Assembly (NCBI RefSeq): GCF_003252755.1 | Contig: NZ_QEPT01000001.1 | Coordinates: 124,001 to 188,000, forward strand | Reading direction: 5' to 3' | DNA length: 64,000 nt | From: Haemophilus parainfluenzae | GTDB lineage: Bacteria > Pseudomonadota > Gammaproteobacteria > Enterobacterales > Pasteurellaceae | In this document: positions 29,829-39,698 of the stretch, in pieces | Numbering within the stretch: the first letter of the stretch is position 1 | Layout: the number at the start of each line of letters is the position of its first letter | Made by a program: the position numbers and the translations under genes | Notes under the pieces: model-generated | What the model saw: only the letters and a program-made list of their open reading frames with translations | Database searches by the model: none | Told to the model about the DNA's origin: nothing

Positions 29829-31991
29829 ATGAATTTTAAATTAAGCCTCATTTCAACCGCACTTTTAACCAGTTTTTCTGTTTCGGCATTTGCGGAAACT
29901 GAACAACCTGTAAAAGCAAACACTGAAACGCTTGAACAAATTAATGTTCAAGATACAGGTATTAAACAAAATGGTTATCAAACAACAGGGACATCCGTTG
30001 TATCAAAAGCTGAAGTGCCTGTATTCGATACGCCAAATACTGTCAATATCCTTTCGACTAAATTATTAGAAGATCGTAAACCTGAATCACTCATTGATGC
30101 GCTTTATAACGTCAGTGGTGTAAGCCAAGCCAATACGCTAGGTGGTATGTTTGATGCCATCCAAAAACGTGGTTTTGGTGGAAACCGTGACAACTCAATT
30201 ATGCGTAACGGTTTACAAGCTGGCCCAGCAAAAAACTTTAGCGCGACAACTGAAACCGTTGAAGTGTTAAAAGGGCCTGCATCTGTACTTTATGGTATTC
30301 AAGATCCAGGTGGTGTGGTTAATATCATTACTAAAAAACCACAACAAACACCACGCTATGTTATCGGAGGAACTTTAGGTAATCATAGCCTATGGGGAAC
30401 ACAGTTAGATTTCACTGGTGGCTTAGGAAATGGTTTTGCTTACCGCTTTATCTATGACAAACAAGAAAAAGACTACTGGCGTAATTTTGGTAAAGTGAAG
30501 AATACCACTTACGCACCATCACTTTCTTGGGAAAATGATAAAACTAAAGTGCTTCTTTCTTATGAACATAAAGATATTCTTGAGCCATTTGATCGTGGTA
30601 CAAATCTTTTAACGGCAACTAATGCATTACCGGATATCCCTGTATCACGTCGTTTAGATGAACCAAATAATGAAACTACAGCAAAAACCGATAACATTGA
30701 TTTCAAAATTGAACACAAATTGAGTGACGGTTGGAAATTAAATGCGGGTTATAGCTATGCTCGTTACAAATACTTCTACGATCAAGCTCGTATAACAAAT
30801 ATTAACGTGAAAACTCGTACAGCCCGCCGAGAGATTGAACAGCAACAAGGTGACCAGCGTGTTCATAGTGGCACATTAAATATTGTCGGTGAATTTGGTA
30901 TTGGTGATATTGCTAACCGATTTGTAGCCGGTATTGATGCAATGCGTAATATTCGTGATCTTGGACCGATTTATAACAAAGGTATTACAAATTCGGATAT
31001 TAATATTGATAATCCAATCTACACCAACCCTGTTGCGAAACATAAAAATGGTAATGGCAATGCCTACCAATATAACTATCTCAAAACTGTTGGTGTTTAT
31101 ATTCAAGATACCGCCTACTTTACAGATAACTTTATTATGACGGGCGGTTTACGTTATGAGTATTTTGATCAATTTGCAGGACGTCACGGTTTGAATGGCA
31201 CGAAAACTGGTAATACCGATCAGCACGATGGTAAATTATTGTATCAATTAGGTGCCGTATATAAATTTACGCCACATATTGCGACCTTTGCAAACTACTC
31301 TGAGTCTTTCCGTCCACAAATGAGTGTGGCAACACCTGTTAGCGGAGATTTAAAACCAGAACAAGGTAAATCTTTTGAAATTGGTGCAAAATACGAAAAC
31401 TCAGGCTTTAATGCGACACTTGCATTATTCAATATCAGTAAACGTAATGTGGCTGAAACCGTTGGTTCAGGTTCAAATGCACAATTAAATATCGTCGGTA
31501 AACAACGTTCTCGAGGTATGGAATTTGATCTTAATGGTCAAATTACAGATAACCTAAGTGTAGCAGCTAACTATACATACACTAAGGTAAAATCACTTGA
31601 AAATGATAATCCTAAAACCAAAGAATCAGTGGGTAAACAACTTTCAGGTGTGCCAAAACATCAAGCATCTCTGTTCCTAGCTTATAACGTAGGTGAATTT
31701 GATTTTGGTAACATCCGTATTGGTGGGGGGGCTCGTTATTTAGGCTCATGGTATGCTTACAACGATACTTATACAAAAGCATACAAATTGCCTCATGCCG
31801 TGGTATATGACGCCTTTATTGCTTACGATACCAAAATCTCTGGCAAAAAAGTCTCTTTCCAACTTAACGGTAAAAACTTAACAGATAAAACTTACTATCC
31901 ATCTACCTCTGGTATTGCGACAAATACTTTAATTCCTGTTGCATTAGGTTATGGACGTGAATTTATCTTCAACACTAAAGTTGAGTTTTAA
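29829..31991 (+). CDS. TonB-dependent siderophore-type receptor
   Basis: Outer-membrane receptor of 720 residues: signal peptide (about 1-22, ending AFA), a TonB-box-like ETLEQINVQ segment, plug domain (about 50-165; [53 protein letters not shown]) and a 22-strand barrel ending in an aromatic residue (KVEF). The plug resembles hydroxamate/ferrichrome-type siderophore receptors; the ligand is unknown. The Fur box upstream supports iron regulation. A run of seven Gs lies at 31725-31731. A terminator follows, then a YddA-like ABC gene on the same strand. Confidence 0.88.
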   Translation: MNFKLSLISTALLTSFSVSAFAETEQPVKANTETLEQINVQDTGIKQNGYQTTGTSVVSKAEVPVFDTPNTVNILSTKLLEDRKPESLIDALYNVSGVSQANTLGGMFDAIQKRGFGGNRDNSIMRNGLQAGPAKNFSATTETVEVLKGPASVLYGIQDPGGVVNIITKKPQQTPRYVIGGTLGNHSLWGTQLDFTGGLGNGFAYRFIYDKQEKDYWRNFGKVKNTTYAPSLSWENDKTKVLLSYEHKDILEPFDRGTNLLTATNALPDIPVSRRLDEPNNETTAKTDNIDFKIEHKLSDGWKLNAGYSYARYKYFYDQARITNINVKTRTARREIEQQQGDQRVHSGTLNIVGEFGIGDIANRFVAGIDAMRNIRDLGPIYNKGITNSDINIDNPIYTNPVAKHKNGNGNAYQYNYLKTVGVYIQDTAYFTDNFIMTGGLRYEYFDQFAGRHGLNGTKTGNTDQHDGKLLYQLGAVYKFTPHIATFANYSESFRPQMSVATPVSGDLKPEQGKSFEIGAKYENSGFNATLALFNISKRNVAETVGSGSNAQLNIVGKQRSRGMEFDLNGQITDNLSVAANYTYTKVKSLENDNPKTKESVGKQLSGVPKHQASLFLAYNVGEFDFGNIRIGGGARYLGSWYAYNDTYTKAYKLPHAVVYDAFIAYDTKISGKKVSFQLNGKNLTDKTYYPSTSGIATNTLIPVALGYGREFIFNTKVEF

Positions 31992-32007
31992 TTGAGCGCA
32001 CAATACG

Positions 32008-32035
32008 AGGGCGAATCATTTCGCCCTTTTTTCGT
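32008..32035 (+). terminator. Terminator after the TonB receptor
   Basis: AGGGCGAA (32008-32015) pairs with TTCGCCCT (32020-32027) and is followed by a T-run. Any transcription of the next gene from the iron promoter would need read-through. Confidence 0.88.
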
Positions 32036-32056
32036 TTTTTACTTTATGGATAATCA

Positions 32057-33817
32057 ATGAATTGGCAAACTGAACTTAACTCAAGTTTAAGCTGGATTTT
32101 GACCGCACTTTTCTGGGTAGTTTTATGCTTTAGCGTGGTAATGATAGCGCTAAAGCAAACCTCATTTGGTCAAAAGTTTTGGCATATTGCATCCCCTTCG
32201 ATTAATCGTCGTAACAGCATCAAAATCATCCTTATGCTATTGGTGTTGTTTACGATGATTTTGCTAGAAGTGCGCTTCAGCGTGCTCAACTCTTTTTTCT
32301 ATAATGGGCTTTATAGCTCCATGCAGGAATTAGATGCGGATAAGTTTTGGTTCTTTGCAAAACTGAATGCCCTCTTAGTATTAGTACAAGTTATCCACTC
32401 CATCGCTGATTATTTCTTGCAGCAAGTATTTGAAATTCGTTGGTTGGAAAGCTTAAATAAAGTCCTTGTTAAACGCTGGTTAGAAAATAAAAAATACTAT
32501 CGTCTTAAATACGAAAAAGAGCTACCCGATAATATTGACCAACGTATTGAACAAGATGCTCGTGAATTCATCAGTAGCACTGTCACTATTGTACGTGGCA
32601 TGATTAATTCTGTTCTGACCACTATTGAATTTACTATCATCCTTTGGTCTCTTTCTGGCGTGTTAAGTCTTTTCGGATTAAATATCGAAAAAGGTGTTGT
32701 CTTCTTTATTTACGCCTTTATTATCCTGGCAACATTAATGTCTGTATGGATTGGTCACCCGTTGATCAAGTTGAACTTTAACAAAGAAAAACTTAATGGT
32801 GACTACCGTTATTCTTTGATTCGAGTGCGAGATAATGCGGAAAGTATCGCTTTCTATCAAGGCGAACTGCAAGAACAACACTTATTGAAAAACAAATTCG
32901 CTCAAATCATTCATAACCGTTGGGCAATTGTATTAAGAATGTTGGGATTAGACGGCTTTAATGGAAGTGTCACGCGCGTTGCAAAACTCTTACCGTTAAT
33001 GCTACAAGCCCCTCGTTTTTTTACCGGACAAATTAAACTGGGCGATATGCACCAAACTGTGCAAGCATTTAACCGATTAATGACCGCACTTTCTTTCTTC
33101 CGTTTGTTCTATGAAGAATTTACGCTCTATCAAGCGCGCTTAAATCGTCTTTATGGTTTTATGACTAAATTGGATGAATTAGATCATTCAGAGGTTCATC
33201 AACCCATGAAATGTTCTAACCGTGTAGCGTTATCAAATTTTGGTATTAAAGATGACCAAGGCAGATTGTTGCTTAATAACTTAAATATTGAGTTAAAAAA
33301 TGGTGATGCTTTATTAATTCAAGGTCCATCTGGCACTGGGAAAACATCGCTCTTAAAAGCGATGGCAGGAATTTATCCTTTTGAAACAGTTGGTCTGGTG
33401 GAGCATCCTTGTGTGACCAGTTTGTTCCTACCGCAACGCCCTTATATGCCACAAGGTACGTTACGTGAAGCGATTTGCTATCCAGATATTGATCCTTATC
33501 ATCCTGAATTGGAAAAAATACTGGCAGATTGTTGTTTGGATAAATATCTTCACAGCCTTGATGTGGATAATGATTGGCAAGCAATTTTGTCACCGGGTGA
33601 ATTACAACGTGTGGCATTTATTCGGATTTTACTGACGAAGCCTGAAGTGGTCTTTTTAGATGAAACCACATCAGCACTTGATGAGCCAACCGAGTATATC
33701 CTTTATAAAACGATTAAAGAACGGTTACCCAATATGATCATTCTGAGTGTGGGCCATCGTGGCACATTGCATCAGTTCCATAACAAGCAATTGGATTTGG
33801 CTGTCTGCATCGTCTAA
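32057..33817 (+). CDS. YddA/SbmA-type ABC transporter (fused membrane and ATPase domains)
   Basis: Protein of 586 residues. The N-terminal SbmA/BacA-like membrane domain (about six helices, 1-340; LEVRFSVLNSFFYNGLYSSMQE is characteristic) is fused to an ABC ATPase with Walker A GPSGTGKTS (K429), signature LSPGE (511-515) and Walker B VVFLDE (531-536). Relatives include E. coli YddA, H. influenzae HI_0036 and ABCD-type transporters; SbmA relatives import peptides. The substrate is unknown. It may work with the receptor 65 bp upstream to carry a ligand across the inner membrane, but the terminator between them leaves this open. Confidence 0.83.
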   Translation: MNWQTELNSSLSWILTALFWVVLCFSVVMIALKQTSFGQKFWHIASPSINRRNSIKIILMLLVLFTMILLEVRFSVLNSFFYNGLYSSMQELDADKFWFFAKLNALLVLVQVIHSIADYFLQQVFEIRWLESLNKVLVKRWLENKKYYRLKYEKELPDNIDQRIEQDAREFISSTVTIVRGMINSVLTTIEFTIILWSLSGVLSLFGLNIEKGVVFFIYAFIILATLMSVWIGHPLIKLNFNKEKLNGDYRYSLIRVRDNAESIAFYQGELQEQHLLKNKFAQIIHNRWAIVLRMLGLDGFNGSVTRVAKLLPLMLQAPRFFTGQIKLGDMHQTVQAFNRLMTALSFFRLFYEEFTLYQARLNRLYGFMTKLDELDHSEVHQPMKCSNRVALSNFGIKDDQGRLLLNNLNIELKNGDALLIQGPSGTGKTSLLKAMAGIYPFETVGLVEHPCVTSLFLPQRPYMPQGTLREAICYPDIDPYHPELEKILADCCLDKYLHSLDVDNDWQAILSPGELQRVAFIRILLTKPEVVFLDETTSALDEPTEYILYKTIKERLPNMIILSVGHRGTLHQFHNKQLDLAVCIV

Positions 33818-33822
33818 ATAAC

Positions 33823-33855
33823 AAAAGGCTAAATTATATTTAGCCTTTTCTTTTT
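33823..33855 (+). terminator. Terminator after the YddA-like gene
   Basis: AAAAGGCTAAA (33823-33833) pairs with TTTAGCCTTTT (33839-33849), an 11-bp stem with T-rich tail. Confidence 0.88.
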
Positions 33856-33892
33856 GGTAGTCTTATACAACTGCCTAGAACTTGCACAATGC

Positions 33893-33921
33893 TTGCTACA
33901 CACCCCAATCCCCCCTATAAT
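33893..33921 (+). promoter_or_regulatory. Promoter of the flippase cassette
   Basis: TTGCTA (33893-33898) and an exact TATAAT (33916-33921) with a 17-bp spacer lie 30 bp ahead of the flippase start codon. The region around the -10 is unusually C-rich for this genome. Confidence 0.7.
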
Positions 33922-33951
33922 TCCCCCAATTTTTCTAATTTCATTTTCACA

Positions 33952-35490
33952 ATGTCAAATAAAACCATTGCTAAAAATACGCTATTTCTTTATATCCGAA
34001 TGCTCTTCAACATGGGGGCCATGCTGTATATCTCTCGTGTGGTATTACAGGTATTGGGTGTAGAAGATTTTGGTATCTACAACATTGTGATGGGTGTGGT
34101 AGTCTTGTTTTCCTTTTTTAATGGCACAATGACCGCCACTACTCAACGTTTTATTAACGTAGAAAAAGCCTCGAATGACATTCAACGCGTCAATAAAGTC
34201 TTTAATATTAGCATCTTAAATCACTTACTCATTATTTTTATCGTATTCGTGTTAGCTGAAACCGTCGGTTTATGGTTTTTAAATCACAAATTGGTGATTC
34301 CCACTGAACGCTTGCAAGCTGCGAACATCGTTTACCAATTAGCGTTAATTATTGCCCTCGTTGAAATCATCAAGGTGCCATTCAATGCCATGATTGTTGC
34401 TCATGAGAAAATGGGATTCTATGCTTGGTTGGGATTAGGTGAAACCATCTTAAAACTGACTTCTGTCTTTATCTTAAGTCATATCACACATTACGATAAG
34501 TTGGTTACTTATAGCTGCTTATTGCTTTCAGTCAGCTTAATTGTGCTCTCTCTTTATGTGTTATTCACTAAATATTATTTCAAAGAGGCTGCGCATTTCC
34601 GTTTATATAAAGATTTAAGCAAAACCAAAGAAATGGTGAGTTTTTCCGGTTGGATGCTCATGGGACAAGTTGCCTATGTGGGTTCGACCCAAGGCTTGAA
34701 TATGGTATCAAACTTATTCTTTGGTGTGGCAGTCAACGCCGCTGTTGCCATTGCAACACAAGTAGAAGGTGCTGTTTACAGCTTTGTGAATAATTTCCAA
34801 ATGGCAGCTAATCCGCAGTTGGTTCAGTCTTATGCGGCAAAAGATTACGATCGCAATCGCCAATTAATTCTTGGTATTTCAAAATACTCACTTTATTTAA
34901 TGGCGATTCTCTCTGCCCCTGTATTGTATTTCACCCATACCTTACTGACATTTTGGCTAGGTGATCATCTTCCGCAATATACTGAGCAACTCGTACAAGC
35001 TATTATTGCTTGCTTATTAATCAGTGCAATGGCAGGGGCATTTTGGATGAGTGCATTAGCCATTGGCACATCCACCGTAAAACAATACAATATCATCGTC
35101 GCATTAATCGATCTTTGTACGGTGCCTTTGGCTTATTATTTGTTCACACTAGGTTATAATCCAGTATTTGCCTTTGTGGGTAAATTTAGTACGATGGTCA
35201 TCTCACAACTCTATCGATTATATTTTATTAATAAAAAAATTAAATTTAACCACAAAGAATTTGTCTCATATTTAGTGAATGTCGGCGTGGTGTTTGGCCT
35301 GCTATTAGGTACCATCTATATATCCGATACTACCCGCAGCTATTCTTTATTGGAATTTATTGGACAATCCATCATTTTAGAAATGGTATTAATCTGTGTC
35401 ATTTTAATCTTCGGATTAAACACAGCAGAAAAAAATTTCTTGTTTAGCTATTTAAAGAAAAGAGTAAAAAATGAATCAACTCCTTATTGA
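33952..35490 (+). CDS. Wzx-like polysaccharide flippase (MATE/MVF superfamily)
   Basis: Membrane protein of 512 residues with about 12-14 hydrophobic segments, start MSNKTIAKNTLFLYIRMLFNMGAMLYISRVVL, typical of O-antigen/teichoic-acid flippases. It probably moves a lipid-linked oligosaccharide across the inner membrane. The ATG at 33952 is used because the longer frame (from 33889) begins upstream of the predicted transcription start. Its end overlaps the pyruvyltransferase-like gene by 20 bp, so the two are coupled. No glycosyltransferases or polymerase lie in the window. Confidence 0.82.
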   Translation: MSNKTIAKNTLFLYIRMLFNMGAMLYISRVVLQVLGVEDFGIYNIVMGVVVLFSFFNGTMTATTQRFINVEKASNDIQRVNKVFNISILNHLLIIFIVFVLAETVGLWFLNHKLVIPTERLQAANIVYQLALIIALVEIIKVPFNAMIVAHEKMGFYAWLGLGETILKLTSVFILSHITHYDKLVTYSCLLLSVSLIVLSLYVLFTKYYFKEAAHFRLYKDLSKTKEMVSFSGWMLMGQVAYVGSTQGLNMVSNLFFGVAVNAAVAIATQVEGAVYSFVNNFQMAANPQLVQSYAAKDYDRNRQLILGISKYSLYLMAILSAPVLYFTHTLLTFWLGDHLPQYTEQLVQAIIACLLISAMAGAFWMSALAIGTSTVKQYNIIVALIDLCTVPLAYYLFTLGYNPVFAFVGKFSTMVISQLYRLYFINKKIKFNHKEFVSYLVNVGVVFGLLLGTIYISDTTRSYSLLEFIGQSIILEMVLICVILIFGLNTAEKNFLFSYLKKRVKNESTPY

Positions 35491-36427
35491 TTTAAAAAAC
35501 AAACTGAATCCTATTGTCGAACTGATCAAAGATAAAAACGACGTATTTTATTTCGACTACCCACTTCATTTGAACGTGGGCGATTTGCTGATTTATCACG
35601 GAACCGAGCAATTTTTTAAAGATCACCATATTAATGTGACCTTAAAACGTTGCGAATATGATTTAGATCTTGAAGAAGTTAAAGCGAAAATTACACCAAA
35701 CACCACCATCCTTTTACATGGTGGCGGTAACTTTGGTGATCTTTATCCGCAGCATCAAAAAATCCGTGAAGAAATGGTGACGCATTTCCCGAATAATCGC
35801 ATTATTGTGCTGCCACAAACTGCTTATTTTAAACACGAAGAAAATCTGCAAAAATCAGCCGCACTTTTCCGTAGCCACAGTGATTGTCATTTACTGGCTC
35901 GTGACGAAAGAACCGCGAATCTATTTGCCCAATTTTCTGATCATGTTTATTTATCACCGGACATGGCGCATCAGCTTTATGGCACCATGGAAACGAAACA
36001 AGGCACAACTGGCGAACAACTTTATTTCTTGCGTAAAGATATTGAAGCGAGTGATATCGAGAAAAATATCCTTGCTCAACTGTCTGCTAACAGCAATGTA
36101 AAAGACTGGGAAGATATTCTTTCAACAGAAGATGATGTGGTTTTAGCATTAAGCTGGCGAATGAGTAAAATAGCCAATAAATTTGGTCTGGGTTGGCCGA
36201 AAGATCTTTGCCATCAATTCTGGTATGCCTATACTCTACGCATTGTAAAACGTGTTGCACAAGTATTCTTAGCGAATGATAAAGTCACCACAACTCGCTT
36301 ACATGGTCATATTTTCTCTTGCTTGTTAGAAATTCCAAATCGTGTTTGCGATAACTCTTATGGTAAAAATAGTAGCTATGCCAAATTATGGACCAAAGAG
36401 CTAGATTTTGTTGAATTGGATAAATAA
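35471..36427 (+). CDS. Polysaccharide pyruvyl transferase family protein
   Basis: Protein of 318 residues in the CsaB/ExoV-type pyruvyltransferase family, which adds ketal-linked pyruvate from phosphoenolpyruvate to sugars. Visible motifs are FDYPLHLNVGDLLIYHG near the N-terminus, ILLHGGGNFGDLYPQHQ (about 80-96) and the C-terminal TTRLHGHIFSCLLEIPN (about 276-292), the last being the usual R(L/I)H substrate motif. It overlaps the flippase by 20 bp and the next gene by 1 bp. It likely decorates a glycan exported by that flippase. Confidence 0.82.
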   Translation: MNQLLIDLKNKLNPIVELIKDKNDVFYFDYPLHLNVGDLLIYHGTEQFFKDHHINVTLKRCEYDLDLEEVKAKITPNTTILLHGGGNFGDLYPQHQKIREEMVTHFPNNRIIVLPQTAYFKHEENLQKSAALFRSHSDCHLLARDERTANLFAQFSDHVYLSPDMAHQLYGTMETKQGTTGEQLYFLRKDIEASDIEKNILAQLSANSNVKDWEDILSTEDDVVLALSWRMSKIANKFGLGWPKDLCHQFWYAYTLRIVKRVAQVFLANDKVTTTRLHGHIFSCLLEIPNRVCDNSYGKNSSYAKLWTKELDFVELDK

Positions 36428-37170
36428 TGTTTGAATTGAAAAAACTGATTACAGCCATGATTCTTCCCCCATTTAATATTTTAATTTTATGGGGACTTTC
36501 ACTTATTCTAGCTAAATTCAATTTCAAAAAATTAAGCCGAATTTCGACCGCACTTGGTTTCTCTCTACTCTATCTTTTAAGCATTCCTTACACTGCTCAA
36601 GTACTTAAAGACAGTCTCATTACTGAAGATCATTTAACACTGCAAGATTATCAACAAGCTCAAGCGATCGTTTTACTTGGCGGTGGTTTACGTGATAGCA
36701 AAGAGCTTTATGCACCATTAGCTTCAACAGGTATTCAACTTGAACGCTTACGCTATGCCGCATTCTTGCAAAAAGAAACACACTTGCCATTATTAATTAC
36801 AGGGGCGAGTCCAACAGGCGCTATTGAGGCAAAAATTGCTGCAAAAGAACTCCAAAACTTCTTTAATGTGCCAACCAAATGGATTGAACCTAAAGCCCTT
36901 ACTACTAAAGAAAATGCGCTTTTCACCAAACAAATGTTGGAAAAAGAAGCTATTCACAAAATTATTTTAGTCACTAATGAATGGCATATGCAGCGTGCAA
37001 AATTATTGTTCCAACAACAAGGTTTTGATGTGTTACCTGCGAGTGTAGGTGAAGGCATTACGCCTGACAGTTATGGACTCAATATGATGCATTTTATTCC
37101 GCAAGGTGGCGCCATTACGAAAAATATGCAATTACTCAAAGAGTGGATTGGATATTGGAAAGAGCGCTAA
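36427..37170 (+). CDS. ElyC/YdcF-family (DUF218) envelope protein
   Basis: Protein of 247 residues: two N-terminal hydrophobic segments (about 8-30 and 37-57), then a DUF218 domain (AQAIVLLGGGLRDS, LLITGASPTGAIEAK, KIILVTNEWHMQRAKLLF). E. coli ElyC helps maintain peptidoglycan precursor supply, apparently through undecaprenyl-phosphate metabolism. Its start codon overlaps the previous stop (TAATG), so it is translationally coupled to the flippase/pyruvyltransferase pair. All three could share dependence on undecaprenyl carriers; this is inference. Confidence 0.8.
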   Translation: MFELKKLITAMILPPFNILILWGLSLILAKFNFKKLSRISTALGFSLLYLLSIPYTAQVLKDSLITEDHLTLQDYQQAQAIVLLGGGLRDSKELYAPLASTGIQLERLRYAAFLQKETHLPLLITGASPTGAIEAKIAAKELQNFFNVPTKWIEPKALTTKENALFTKQMLEKEAIHKIILVTNEWHMQRAKLLFQQQGFDVLPASVGEGITPDSYGLNMMHFIPQGGAITKNMQLLKEWIGYWKER

Positions 37171-37218
37171 AGTGCGGTCAAAAGATCACAAATTAGATAA
37201 TGTTAAGAGGAAGAAAAC

Positions 37219-37881
37219 ATGAGTCAAATTACACGCGAACAAATGCTTCAGGTATTCGAAAATCGCTGCTCCACACGTTATTACGATCCGAATAAAAAAA
37301 TTAGCCAAGAAGATTTCGCGGCAATTTTAGAATTTGCTCGTTTATCACCAAGCTCTGTCGGCTCTGAGCCATGGAAGTTCTTAGTGATTCAAAATAAAGC
37401 ATTACGCGATAAACTCAAACCTTTTAGCTGGGGTATGCAATATCAATTAGATGATTGTAGCCATTTAGTGATCATTCTTGCTAAGAAAAATGCGCGATAT
37501 GATACACCTTTCTTCCGTGATGTAGCGGAGCGTAGAGGTTTACAAGGTGAGCAGTTAGAAAAAGCCTTGGCAAAATATAAAGGCTTACAAGAAGTTGAAA
37601 TGAAAACCGCAGAAAGCGAGCGTGCATTATTTGACTGGACAAGCAAACAAACCTACATTGCATTAGCCAATATGCTAACTGGTGCTGCCGCTATTGGTGT
37701 AGATTCTTGCCCGATTGAAGGCTTTAACTACGATAAAATGAATGAAGTTTTAGCCGCTGAAGGGCTCTTTGATCCAAATGAATGGGGCGTATCTGTGGCA
37801 GCAACATTTGGTTATCGTGCGAGAGACATTACCAAAAAATCTCGTAGACCAATTGAAGAAATCGTTACTTGGGTTGAATAA
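37219..37881 (+). CDS. NAD(P)H nitroreductase family protein
   Basis: FMN-dependent oxidoreductase of 220 residues, NfsB-like fold. The N-terminal RCSTRYYDPNKKIS with LSPSSVGSEPWKFLV (about 16-59) forms the flavin site, and the C-terminal AATFGYRARD is typical. It reduces nitro compounds or quinones in vitro in relatives; the physiological substrate is unknown. AGAGGAAG precedes the start. An uptake signal lies between it and the ElyC-like gene; it is probably a separate unit. Confidence 0.85.
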   Translation: MSQITREQMLQVFENRCSTRYYDPNKKISQEDFAAILEFARLSPSSVGSEPWKFLVIQNKALRDKLKPFSWGMQYQLDDCSHLVIILAKKNARYDTPFFRDVAERRGLQGEQLEKALAKYKGLQEVEMKTAESERALFDWTSKQTYIALANMLTGAAAIGVDSCPIEGFNYDKMNEVLAAEGLFDPNEWGVSVAATFGYRARDITKKSRRPIEEIVTWVE

Positions 37882-37898
37882 TCTATTTTCAAATAAAT

Positions 37899-37920
37899 GG
37901 GCAGCAAACGCTGCCCTTTT
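37899..37920. terminator. Terminator between the nitroreductase and zevB
   Basis: GGGCAGC (37899-37905) pairs with GCTGCCC (37910-37916), with a T-run on the right; it may also stop zevB transcripts coming from the other side. Confidence 0.8.
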
Positions 37921-37922
37921 CT

Positions 37923-38903
37923 TTACCCACCAAACAAGGCTGCGCCACCTGTTACAGCCTCCATCGTGCTATATAACAAGCTTAGTGCAAAAAAGATCAT
38001 AATTGCGCCCGCAATACATTTGATCATGGCCTCCTCACCTTTTTGATTAGACCCCGCTAAACCATACCAATGGCCTAATCGAATCGCAACATTTCTCGCA
38101 TAGCGTACTAACGCTGCAAAAAGCGAAAGCATTAATCCCGTACCCAAAGACATGGCAAACGTAGCTAAAATTCCCCACCAATACAGATCTAGCATATAGG
38201 CAAGAAAGAGCACGAAAATAGCCCCACTGCATGGTCGCATGCCAATAGTCAAAATCACTAATAACTGAGATTTTAAATCTCCCGACTGCTTAAGCTGTTG
38301 ATGATTGGGCAAATGTTGATGCCCACAACTACACTGTGTCTGACTTACTTTTCCTTGCTCATATCGAAAAGGCGAAGCTGTTCCAATCTGTTTTGGTAAT
38401 GATTGGATCGATGTAATACGAAAAGATTGTTTTTTCTTTAAACCTTTCAAGCCTTGAGCAATCCAATAAATCCCTAACAACACTAATAAAATTAGAGCGC
38501 TACGTTCCAGCCATAACTGGCTAAGTTTAAAATATTTAGAGGAAAGATTAAGTATCACCACCACAATGGAGGTTGCTGCAACTGCGACAAAACCTTGCAT
38601 GAGAGAGGAAAGCAAACTTAAGCGTACGCTGGTTTTAAGTTGGCTTTCGTGCGTAGAAAGATAACTAGCAATAATAAATTTGCCATGCCCAGGCCCTAAT
38701 GCATGTAATACACCATAAGAAAAGGCGGCAAAAATCAACCACAATCTTGCCGTTGATGAATGTGCTTGAATCTGATGGAGATTTTCAGAAATCAACTGAT
38801 TAAAGGCTTTTTGCCAATCAGCAACTTGCACAAACAACCAAGGTAATAATGCGAAGATAATCGCTAATAAACCAATAAAAAGTGCGGTCAGTTTTAACTT
38901 CAT
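37923..38903 (-). CDS. zevB: ZevB, NicO-family metal transporter
   Basis: Nickel/cobalt-transporter (NicO/RcnA) superfamily membrane protein, 326 residues and six to seven hydrophobic segments. HALGPGHGKFIIASYL (about 67-82) is the metal-site helix of the family, and a His/Cys-rich loop (CSCGHQHLPNHQQ, about 191-203) suggests metal binding. Paired with the DUF1007 protein ZevA it forms the ZevAB zinc-acquisition system described in nontypeable H. influenzae (needed in mouse lung). Starts 2 bp after zevA. Confidence 0.87.
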   Translation of the reverse strand: MKLKLTALFIGLLAIIFALLPWLFVQVADWQKAFNQLISENLHQIQAHSSTARLWLIFAAFSYGVLHALGPGHGKFIIASYLSTHESQLKTSVRLSLLSSLMQGFVAVAATSIVVVILNLSSKYFKLSQLWLERSALILLVLLGIYWIAQGLKGLKKKQSFRITSIQSLPKQIGTASPFRYEQGKVSQTQCSCGHQHLPNHQQLKQSGDLKSQLLVILTIGMRPCSGAIFVLFLAYMLDLYWWGILATFAMSLGTGLMLSLFAALVRYARNVAIRLGHWYGLAGSNQKGEEAMIKCIAGAIMIFFALSLLYSTMEAVTGGAALFGG

Positions 38904-38905
38904 TT

Positions 38906-39538
38906 TTATTCACACTTAATTTTTACTTTCTGCGCAAACAATACACCAAGAGAATCATCTTCATTTTTTTGCGATTTATCCAATGATGATGCGTAAGATT
39001 GAATTTTTTCATCGACATTAGGTTCCAGCACCTCGCCTTTGCAGTTTGCAGGAAGTGATGAAAAATCAACCGCTCTTTTGCCAGTTTCTGCATACCGCAT
39101 TGCCACATAATAAGTGCGGTCATAAGTCATCAGCGTAAATTCATTATTTTGCAAGGCCTGTGGCTGAGCTAAAAGAAAATCAAAATAATATTCCACCTCG
39201 TTCCCTTTCACACGCATACCGTAATTTTCAGGGTGTTTTGTGTATTTAATTTTATGATTTTCTTTATCAAAGACATAACTAAAGTAATGTTCATTCACAA
39301 CGTTCGCCATGACTTCATCAACTAATTTCTGTTGGGCAGCCTTATCCCCTTTTGCCTGTTTCACATCATACAGGACAGCTGAAGAACTGGCTTCATCAAG
39401 TAACCACTGCGTCGAGAAACCAATTAATTGATTATCTTTCACTAAGGGTTTCGTTTGCATATCGATGAATGCGTGAGGATGCGCTAGCGCTGAAAAAGGC
39501 GAAATCAGCAATAATCCAAGAGGTAATTTTTTAAACAT
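38906..39538 (-). CDS. zevA: ZevA, periplasmic DUF1007 protein
   Basis: DUF1007 family periplasmic protein, 210 residues, with a signal peptide (about 1-19, ending ALA) and the mature N-terminus HPHAFIDMQTKPL, whose histidines fit zinc binding. It is the first gene of zevAB; ZevA binds zinc and passes it to, or works with, the membrane partner ZevB. The promoter lies in the 348-bp gap upstream, which it shares in divergent fashion with a predicted small RNA. Confidence 0.87.
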   Translation of the reverse strand: MFKKLPLGLLLISPFSALAHPHAFIDMQTKPLVKDNQLIGFSTQWLLDEASSSAVLYDVKQAKGDKAAQQKLVDEVMANVVNEHYFSYVFDKENHKIKYTKHPENYGMRVKGNEVEYYFDFLLAQPQALQNNEFTLMTYDRTYYVAMRYAETGKRAVDFSSLPANCKGEVLEPNVDEKIQSYASSLDKSQKNEDDSLGVLFAQKVKIKCE

Positions 39539-39649
39539 AAATAAGAAAAAAGAGTGGCTAAATGATTGAATAGACAGATTTTATCACAAGCAGTTCCCAA
39601 TCAAAATCGAATAAAAATCAGTCTAAAAGTAAAAAATCCTATGATTTTA

Positions 39650-39693
39650 TTGATTTTTATCAAAAAATGATTCATTCGCATTTCCCTTATAAC
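39650..39693 (+). promoter_or_regulatory. Exact FNR box with a class II promoter
   Basis: TTGATTTTTATCAA (39650-39663) matches the FNR consensus TTGAT-N4-ATCAA at every position. TATAAC (39688-39693) follows. A start at about 39698 puts the FNR box at -41.5, the standard class II activating position. There is no -35 match other than the FNR site, as expected for an activator-dependent promoter. The next coding gene (ettA) is beyond a terminator. Confidence 0.82.
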
Positions 39694-39698
39694 TGAAA

